Virus record (IMG/VR): IMGVR_UViG_3300010885_010611
Location: 1 to 21,461 of that record
Strand: one strand, 5' to 3'
DNA: 21,461 nucleotides
Source of the DNA: a virus
The notes below the pieces were generated by a model. That model worked only from the letters and a program-made list of their open reading frames with translations, made no database searches and had not been told where the DNA came from. The position numbers and the translations under genes were made by a program. This document shows positions 16,364 through 21,461 of this stretch, piece after piece. Every line of letters starts with the position of its first letter. Position 1 is the first letter of the stretch.

Positions 16364-17865
16364 ACTACATCAGTTGCTAGATGAGTTAAAAACTCATTAA
16401 ATTCTTGTAAGAGTTGAAGATCAGTTCCTGGATCTTTATAGTCAACTATACCTTGACAGTTATTCTTTTGTAAATGTTTTGCCACAGAACCTAGTTGATT
16501 TCTAAGTGTTTTATATCCATAGGCAATAACATTACTTCTCCAACCTGCAATATCGCTTAAACATAGATAGACATTACTATCTTTAATTTGTTTAGTAACC
16601 ATCCAAGGCTCTGCCAAAATATCTGCATGAATGAATACATGTTTGAGTTTCTTAAACTCTAACCAAGTCTGTTCTAATTCTTCTTCACTGTTAAAGTTTT
16701 TAAGTATGTCTAAATATGCATCATCGAAAGTATTCATAGAACTCATATGAAAGCAATTAGGATGTTTAAATTTTTCTTGATAATGTAATTTAATAGAATC
16801 TAAGAGTATAGTAAAATGACTTCTAGTGCCATCCCATTCTTCGACTATTTGTTTTCTGATGTCCACACATCCTTTGATAATATCAAAATGCACTACTTGT
16901 TTAATAGCAACATCTTTTGGTTTTTTAGAATAGATAATAACATCTTTAAAGCCACTACATGGCAGCATTAATGTATCAACAGCACCCATGTTATTGTAAA
17001 ATACATCTGTGAATCTCTCTACAATGTAATCTTCTGTATTACGAATAAAGCATCCCCAAGTAATAGTATCAATTCTAATAGGAGTTTTAGCAGGCATTAC
17101 AGTTTGTAATACTTTAAGATATTGGTCAGATAATTTTGGCATCATATATAAGCTATGCCAAAAATCATTAAACATCTTTGGATTATTTTCCGGATACATG
17201 TACGTTTGACTTTGTCTAATTTCGTTGCTTAGATTGTAAACAGACATATTGTTTTTCAATGATACGTCAATAATATTCCAACCTTTTTTAACAGGAGTAT
17301 TAGATAAGGTTGTATTTGGATTAATTACTAATGGAGTGTAATTGTCGTGTATATTTTCTGTGCCTCTATTGGGAACAATATGTTCTATAGGAGTTAACTG
17401 CTGTTGTCCCCAATCTGGACAGTCAAGCTCTCTCCACTTCTTTAAATTAACAATAGCAGTAATAGGAAACAAGTAAAAACTACCCTTCCATTTATCTGCT
17501 TCCGGGTCATTAAACATTTTTCTGTTTTCGTATTGATCCATAATTTGACCCGATACTAACCAATTACCGTTTGTTTTTTCATTTAAGTCATTTACATGTT
17601 TGATACATGCTTCGTGATAATAGTATATGTTTGGTATAGTTCCTTCCCAAGTTAGGATAAGATAGTCATAGTTATTATGACTTTCGGCAGTTTCCTTAAT
17701 TGCATCATCTTCGGTTTCGGCAATAGTAACTAATGAAGGAAGTTTAACAATGTCTATATAAATATTTCTTTTATGAAATATCTTTAAACTTTGTCTAATA
17801 TCTTCATTTAAACCTATGTTGCTTTTGTCGTATATCAACGCATTAGAAATGCGGGTATTATTCAT
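16360..17865 (-). CDS. Conserved-looking protein of unknown function
   Basis: 501 residues from the ATG at 17865, which overlaps the upstream stop by eight bases and is preceded by GGAAG about seven bases away. An in-frame ATG at 17931 would add 22 residues lying wholly inside the upstream gene. The N-terminal half has NYDYLILTWEGTI, WLVSGQIMDQYENR and FYLFPITAIVNLKKW, a pattern that could be a sugar- or nucleotide-binding fold. The second half has MLPCSGFKDVIIYS, VVHFDIIKGCVDIRKQIVEEWDG and LCLSDIAGWRSN, suggesting a second alpha/beta domain. No membrane segment or signal peptide is seen. I do not recognise the family. Its place between an oxygenase and a radical SAM gene on one transcript suggests a part in the same pathway. 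Confidence 0.8.
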   Translation of the reverse strand: MNNTRISNALIYDKSNIGLNEDIRQSLKIFHKRNIYIDIVKLPSLVTIAETEDDAIKETAESHNNYDYLILTWEGTIPNIYYYHEACIKHVNDLNEKTNGNWLVSGQIMDQYENRKMFNDPEADKWKGSFYLFPITAIVNLKKWRELDCPDWGQQQLTPIEHIVPNRGTENIHDNYTPLVINPNTTLSNTPVKKGWNIIDVSLKNNMSVYNLSNEIRQSQTYMYPENNPKMFNDFWHSLYMMPKLSDQYLKVLQTVMPAKTPIRIDTITWGCFIRNTEDYIVERFTDVFYNNMGAVDTLMLPCSGFKDVIIYSKKPKDVAIKQVVHFDIIKGCVDIRKQIVEEWDGTRSHFTILLDSIKLHYQEKFKHPNCFHMSSMNTFDDAYLDILKNFNSEEELEQTWLEFKKLKHVFIHADILAEPWMVTKQIKDSNVYLCLSDIAGWRSNVIAYGYKTLRNQLGSVAKHLQKNNCQGIVDYKDPGTDLQLLQEFNEFLTHLATDVV

Positions 17866-18598
17866 AAATTTTCTTCCAAGTTTGGTAATTATTATTAATT
17901 CTATTAGACCAGCTATCTCCTGCCCAGCCATGTGCTATAATATGATATCGGTCTTCGTTGCTGTGATTGTACACACAGTGAACATTATATAAATTTAGTT
18001 TAATTGCTCGTCCTTGTTCCCATGGCAAGTAACCAATGTTATCCATATAGAAATGACAATCTTTGGGATGATTAATAGCAACATTAATAGGCCCGATATG
18101 ATTTTCATCCTGTGTTAAACTATCTTTGTGCGGAACAATCCATCCGCCCGGTTCCAATTTCATAATACGTATTCTAAAGTATTTTTTGTAATCAAATTGA
18201 TCTTTAAAGAATTCTCGAATAGTCGGACACCAATCTGCTACGTCGGTCCAACGCCAAGGGGCGTCTACATCAGTATAACCATATGTATGACTACTTTCTG
18301 TGTGTACACTACTAAGACCGTGTATGCATAAACTACTCCAGCCGGCATGTAGTTCATGACTTCTATGTTGAACATAATGCTTTTGTAAACGTTTGGCTTC
18401 AAATAACATTTGTTCCCAATCTGCAGAGTCTTTCCAGTCGTCTATTGGTAAAAACGGAATGTCACTGGACATGTTAACGTCTCTGCCTGAGGTTAATTCT
18501 TGCGGGTATTTTACTTTGGCAGGATAGTTATTTCTTTCGGCAAATAATTTTGGGTCTTCTCCGCTTACACCATATTCGTTTACTAAATCGTCTGCCAT
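17858..18598 (-). CDS. Aspartyl/asparaginyl beta-hydroxylase-like 2OG-Fe(II) oxygenase
   Basis: 246 residues. EPGGWIVPHKDS (149-160) carries the HxD pair (H157, D159); GPINVAINHPKDCHFYM (169-185) is the family's central strand block; VHCVYNHSNEDRYHIIAHGW (206-225) supplies the distal His (H207) and the Arg (R217) that grips 2-oxoglutarate. These fit the AspH family, which hydroxylates amino-acid side chains in proteins, free amino acids or peptide natural products. The first 110 residues are less typical. It is the first gene of the leftward unit: GGAGA at 18603-18607 (minus strand) lies four bases before the ATG, and a near-consensus late promoter core lies further up. It is unrelated in layout to the oxygenase at 11230. 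Confidence 0.78.
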   Translation of the reverse strand: MADDLVNEYGVSGEDPKLFAERNNYPAKVKYPQELTSGRDVNMSSDIPFLPIDDWKDSADWEQMLFEAKRLQKHYVQHRSHELHAGWSSLCIHGLSSVHTESSHTYGYTDVDAPWRWTDVADWCPTIREFFKDQFDYKKYFRIRIMKLEPGGWIVPHKDSLTQDENHIGPINVAINHPKDCHFYMDNIGYLPWEQGRAIKLNLYNVHCVYNHSNEDRYHIIAHGWAGDSWSNRINNNYQTWKKIYE

Positions 18599-18602
18599 GT
18601 TT

Positions 18603-18607
18603 TCTCC
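18603..18607 (-). promoter_or_regulatory. Ribosome binding site of the leftward unit
   Basis: GGAGA on the minus strand, four bases before the ATG at 18598. It is one of the few strong sites in the window and marks the first gene of the leftward transcript. Confidence 0.7.
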
Positions 18608-18617
18608 GGTTATTGTC

Positions 18618-18625
18618 TATAAATA
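18618..18625 (+). promoter_or_regulatory. T4-type late promoter core, rightward
   Basis: TATAAATA, an exact match to the T4 late promoter -10 consensus, lies in the only sizeable intergenic gap, 34 bases before the nitroreductase-like start. Distance leaves room for a short leader with a strong ribosome binding site. Late promoters of this type use the phage sigma factor gp55, so the downstream genes would be expressed with structural genes (known for T4; inferred here). Confidence 0.65.
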
Positions 18626-18631
18626 TTTATC
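18624..18631 (-). promoter_or_regulatory. T4-type late promoter core, leftward
   Basis: Read on the minus strand this is GATAAATA, seven of eight bases of the late consensus, 25 bases before the leftward start at 18598. It overlaps the rightward core, so the two form the near-palindrome TATAAATATTTATC (18618-18631). Confidence 0.5.
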
Positions 18632-18647
18632 TGCGTATATAATAATT

Positions 18648-18654
18648 TAAGGAG
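18648..18654 (+). promoter_or_regulatory. Strong ribosome binding site of the nitroreductase-like gene
   Basis: TAAGGAG, five bases before the ATG at 18660; the best Shine-Dalgarno match in the window, consistent with the first gene of a transcript. Confidence 0.8.
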
Positions 18655-18659
18655 AGAAA

Positions 18660-19403
18660 ATGTCCACAGTAAACGAATTAATTAAATCTAGGTTTACAAC
18701 TAGATTAATGACTGATGAAATCAGCGAAGATGATGTTCAAACTATTTTAGATAGTGCTCGTCGTGCTCCAAGTAAAAACAAAATTTATGGTTATAAAGTG
18801 TTTGCACTAACAGACTCTGCTGTAGGTAAGCGTCTTAAAAAAGAATTGTGTGATAATATCACAACCTGTGAAGATGAAGACGGTAAAGATATATATCTAT
18901 TACAAACCAAAGCACCGTTGGTATTACTTTATGTAACAAATCCAGCACCCGAACATCAAATGGTTGACCTAATCGAAAATGATGGAACTGAAGTATATGA
19001 CAAAGTCTACAGTGAAGTTAAAAGCCCAGTATCTAAATATGTTATGGTCAAAGGTGCAGTTCGTGATGCTATGATTAGTGCCACATATGCACAATTAACA
19101 GCAGAAGACCTAGGTTATGGCACAGCATTTGTTGCCTGCGGCATGGAAGATGTACTATCTAATAAACAATTTGTTAGATTGCTGGCAAAAGAATTTGGCG
19201 ATGATTTTGCATCACAGCCTATTGAAGCAGTAGTTGCAATTTGCATTGGTCCAAAAGATAAAAAGATTGTAGATCTTTATGCAGGTAAAGAAGTTTCTAA
19301 TAAAGAAGAATATCTAGACGGTGAGACACATTTCAAACGTGGCGGTCGCGAAGAAAGTTTCTTCATTAATCAAAAGCAAGAAACTATGATAGTTAGTGTA
19401 TGA
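18660..19403 (+). CDS. Nitroreductase-family (FMN-dependent) protein
   Basis: 247 residues. SRFTTRLMTDEISEDDVQTIL (10-30) corresponds to the R-R-S-x-R N-terminal FMN-phosphate region (R11, R15); ARRAPSKNKIYGYKVFAL matches the family's APSxxNxQPW block; RDAMISATYAQLTAEDLGYGTAFVACG is the conserved helix and turn near the flavin. Typical members are 170-220 residues; the extra length lies in the middle (about 60-110) and the C-terminus. The family reduces nitro groups and quinones, and some members dehydrogenate peptides or desaturate rings in natural-product pathways. It opens the second rightward unit with a late promoter and strong ribosome binding site, and is coupled by ATGA to a radical SAM gene. 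Its electron source and substrate are unknown; feeding electrons to the radical SAM enzymes is one possibility. Confidence 0.8.
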   Translation: MSTVNELIKSRFTTRLMTDEISEDDVQTILDSARRAPSKNKIYGYKVFALTDSAVGKRLKKELCDNITTCEDEDGKDIYLLQTKAPLVLLYVTNPAPEHQMVDLIENDGTEVYDKVYSEVKSPVSKYVMVKGAVRDAMISATYAQLTAEDLGYGTAFVACGMEDVLSNKQFVRLLAKEFGDDFASQPIEAVVAICIGPKDKKIVDLYAGKEVSNKEEYLDGETHFKRGGREESFFINQKQETMIVSV

Positions 19404-20593
19404 TCAATGAAACTTACTGTTCTAAAAGCTGGACAGATATTAATATCAATTTTGAATTAAGATCAGTAAGCCATTGCTGTAAGGCTATTCCGCATCAGTT
19501 TCCTGATAAGCTAACAGAAGATTTTATTAGTAGAAATGAGTTTATAACAGATAGAAGAATTATAAGTTTAAAAAATATTGCTCATACTGATTGCAACAAC
19601 TGTTGGAATGACTATGATAAAGGCAATAGTGCCTTCCGTGAATGGGCTAATAAATGGGATTCTTCATTTATTAAAAATAAAGACCTAACGGACGATAAAC
19701 ATGTTAATTATATAGAAATTAGACCAGATAGAACCTGCGATATGAGTTGTATATATTGTTGGTCTGGAAGTAGCAGTAAAATTGCACAAGAAGAAGGTAT
19801 TACAATAAATGATAATACCAACGAAGATGACTATATAGTTTTTAAATCATGGATTAAGAATCATTTAGAACGTGATGATTTAGAACAAAAAGAAATAATC
19901 TTTATTTTCTTAGGCGGTGAACCAACCGCCAGTGAACGTTTCTATGACTTGGTAGATTACATAGAAACAGTATCAAATAATAAAAATGTTCGTTTAGAGA
20001 TTTGTACTAATGCTAATAGTAAACAGTTTTTAATGGATAAGATTATTGATAAGATGTCAAAAAGTAAACTCAAATGGGGAATAGGTATTAGCAACGAAAG
20101 CTACGGAGAAGATGCAGAACTTATCAGATACGGCCTGGATTGGAATAGATTCAAGGAAAACTTTGTTCGTTATATACAGCACCCTAAAACAGAATTAATT
20201 GTATTGAGTCCTACAGTTAACATTTTTAATTTAAAAAGTTTTCCCGAATATATATCATGGGTCTATGAACAATTCAAAACTCATGCGCCTAATAAAGAAT
20301 TTACATGGTATGGAAACTTTATAAGTTGGCCCAATGAATTAGACATTGCAAACCTTCCGATATATTATCTTAAATACATAGAGCAAGCTAAAAGAGTTGT
20401 ATTAGACAATATAGAAGATTCTAATCATATATACACAGAAAATTTTATTACTTTCTTAGACAATATGATACTTAGAATAGGAACAGCATACGATGATAAC
20501 TATAAACAACAAGCACAAGAGTACTTAGAAAAAAAGCAAGTGACTAAAAGAACAACCAAATTAATTAAACTAATGGATAACTTAGACTTATGA
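19400..20593 (+). CDS. Radical SAM protein with N-terminal twitch-like domain
   Basis: 397 residues. N-terminal cysteines: YCSKSW (C7), SHCCKA (26-27) and CNNC (65-68), the same spacing class as the 9107 and 14351 proteins though the FCxxPxxH block has become YCSKSWTD. The core has CDMSCIYC (C113, C117, C120), FLGGEP (GGEP at 172-175) and GISNESYGEDAELIRYGLDW, where the SIDG block of its relatives has diverged to GISNES. It lacks the PEM/PEL tail block of the other N-twitch proteins. The start is an ATGA overlap with the nitroreductase-like gene. Substrate unknown. Confidence 0.88.
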   Translation: MINETYCSKSWTDININFELRSVSHCCKAIPHQFPDKLTEDFISRNEFITDRRIISLKNIAHTDCNNCWNDYDKGNSAFREWANKWDSSFIKNKDLTDDKHVNYIEIRPDRTCDMSCIYCWSGSSSKIAQEEGITINDNTNEDDYIVFKSWIKNHLERDDLEQKEIIFIFLGGEPTASERFYDLVDYIETVSNNKNVRLEICTNANSKQFLMDKIIDKMSKSKLKWGIGISNESYGEDAELIRYGLDWNRFKENFVRYIQHPKTELIVLSPTVNIFNLKSFPEYISWVYEQFKTHAPNKEFTWYGNFISWPNELDIANLPIYYLKYIEQAKRVVLDNIEDSNHIYTENFITFLDNMILRIGTAYDDNYKQQAQEYLEKKQVTKRTTKLIKLMDNLDL

Positions 20594-20823
20594 TAGACCT
20601 TGACACTATGCCCTTAAGAATGCTACAATTAGAAGCCGCTAGAATTATTAGTAGCATGGAAGCAACTAATGATAACATATATAAGTTTAACAAAGAAAGC
20701 AGACACGATAGTACAGGTTGGTACAAGGCTGCTATTACTTGGTATGTTAAAGAATATGGTGGCATGCCTAGCGAAGTAGGACCGGGTAAAGAAATAAAAT
20801 TTATATACGAACAAAATGAGTGA
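20590..20823 (+). CDS. Small protein of unknown function between two radical SAM genes
   Basis: 77 residues, no cysteine, no signal peptide, no membrane segment. A helical N-terminal half (MLQLEAARIISSMEA) is followed by an aromatic stretch (TGWYKAAITWYVKEYGG) and a glycine/proline segment (GGMPSEVGPGKE). It has an ATGA overlap with the upstream gene and an eight-base overlap with the next, so it is very likely translated. I do not recognise it. It could be a small partner, a carrier or, less likely, a peptide substrate of the adjacent radical SAM enzymes; nothing in the sequence decides this. Confidence 0.65.
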   Translation: MIDLDTMPLRMLQLEAARIISSMEATNDNIYKFNKESRHDSTGWYKAAITWYVKEYGGMPSEVGPGKEIKFIYEQNE

Positions 20824-21461
20824 TTTAAAAACAAGCGAATATGACTTTACTAAGATTCCTTTTAGCAACTTAGTTAGAGTAGGCCAACGAACAATGCTAT
20901 ACCGCGATATGTTTACTGTATCATGGCTACTAGGACGCTACTGTAACTATCGTTGCTCCTATTGCTGGCCATATGCTCGCAGTGATACAAAGGATCACCG
21001 TCCTACACCATTAATGTTACATACTGTAGATGAGATTAAACGTCAAGCTAGAGAAAATGGATTTAACAGTTTCCACTTTAGTCTAAGTGGCGGCGAACCT
21101 ACATTCCATCCTGCTTACATTGATATTTTAAATCATTTAAACAATGATGCTGCCAATACAAACTATACCAGTGTACACATGACTAGTAATATGAGTCGCC
21201 CTATGAAATGGTTTGAAGAACAATATGTGCCAGCAGTTAAGAACTTTCATCGTGCTAGTATCACAGCCAGCTGTCATCGTGAACATGTCGACACTGATAA
21301 GAAGGTAGAAGAGTTTGCTGACAAGTTAGTACTATGTCAAGAGTATGACACACAAATAACTATCAACATGGTTATGGTTCCGGAACAGTTTAATGAGATA
21401 TATGATTTAAGTTTGTACTTTCATAATAGAGGTATTAACGTTACAATCAAGCCACAATGCG
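20816..21461 (+). CDS. Radical SAM protein, short-N-terminus GGEP type (3' end outside window)
   Basis: The first 215 residues are present, starting at an ATG that overlaps the upstream stop by eight bases. The cluster motif is CNYRCSYC (C43, C47, C50) after VSWLLGRY, and SLSGGEPTFHPA (89-100) is a canonical SAM-binding motif. A block SVHMTSNMSRPMKWFEE follows, then ASITASCHREHVD, resembling VTVSYHPES in the 6069 protein. The frame stays open to the last base. With the 6069 gene it forms the third radical SAM type of the window. The C-terminal domain and any auxiliary cysteines are out of view. Confidence 0.9.
   Translation, partial: MSDLKTSEYDFTKIPFSNLVRVGQRTMLYRDMFTVSWLLGRYCNYRCSYCWPYARSDTKDHRPTPLMLHTVDEIKRQARENGFNSFHFSLSGGEPTFHPAYIDILNHLNNDAANTNYTSVHMTSNMSRPMKWFEEQYVPAVKNFHRASITASCHREHVDTDKKVEEFADKLVLCQEYDTQITINMVMVPEQFNEIYDLSLYFHNRGINVTIKPQC

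Noticed and set aside
17757-17764. TATAAATA on the plus strand, a second exact late promoter match
   Set aside because: It lies antisense inside the coding sequence of the 501-residue unknown, with no start codon in a sensible position downstream on that strand; in AT-rich DNA a chance match is likely.
17866-17931. Upstream start for the 501-residue unknown
   Set aside because: The 22 added residues lie wholly within the upstream oxygenase gene; the ATG at 17865 has an SD-like GGAAG and the eight-base overlap common here.
4900-20823. A classical bacterial RiPP cluster
   Set aside because: No transporter, leader peptidase or clear precursor peptide is present, and the radical SAM proteins are far more numerous than in known RiPP clusters; only the 77-residue protein could be a candidate substrate and it lacks typical leader features.
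1-21461. tRNA genes, CRISPR arrays, insertion sequences, attachment sites
   Set aside because: No gap is large enough for a tRNA or array outside coding sequence, and no spaced direct repeats or terminal inverted repeats were seen by eye; short or degenerate ones could be missed.

Overview
The window looks like an accessory region of an uncultured marine tailed phage, most likely a T4-like myovirus. The reasons are AT-rich DNA, almost no intergenic space, genes joined by 4-base (ATGA) or 8-base start/stop overlaps, and one real intergenic gap (18599-18659) holding an exact T4-type late promoter core, TATAAATA. Several gene families here (NodU-type carbamoyltransferase, N-terminal-twitch radical SAM proteins, small DxD glycosyltransferase-like proteins) are familiar from marine phage genomes. 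No capsid, tail, replication or terminase gene is present, so the phage assignment and the host are inferences.

Layout. A first rightward unit (1-14368) holds the tail of an unknown gene, a carbamoyltransferase, three tandem glycosyltransferase-like paralogues, a methyltransferase-like protein, and a run of radical SAM genes: C-terminal-twitch type, short GGEP type, C-terminal-twitch type, a split C-terminal-twitch type, then an N-terminal-twitch type. It continues with an SGNH-hydrolase-like protein, a 2OG-Fe(II) oxygenase-like protein, another C-terminal-twitch radical SAM and another N-terminal-twitch radical SAM. A leftward unit (18598-14351) encodes an aspartyl/asparaginyl beta-hydroxylase-like oxygenase, a 501-residue protein of unknown function, and a 670-residue N-terminal-twitch radical SAM with a new N-terminal extension. 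It ends 18 bases inside the last gene of the first unit. A second rightward unit (18660-end) holds a nitroreductase-like protein, an N-terminal-twitch radical SAM, a 77-residue unknown and a radical SAM cut by the window edge.

The outstanding fact is density: ten radical SAM loci (one split by a frameshift) in 21.5 kb, in three architectures. In four, the auxiliary cysteines follow the core (CC then CxxxC) and the SAM-binding GGE motif is replaced by a G...DP motif. In four, a cysteine-rich twitch-like domain precedes the core and GGEP is kept. Two have a short N-terminus and GGEP. The genes around them encode carbamoyl, glycosyl, methyl, hydroxyl and redox chemistry. Together this reads as a multi-enzyme tailoring island, expressed at least partly late in infection, that builds or decorates one complex product. 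The substrate (virion protein, glycan, modified nucleotide or host envelope) cannot be told from the sequence.

No tRNA, CRISPR array, insertion sequence or long repeat was seen, and no stretch longer than about 60 bases lacks a gene.
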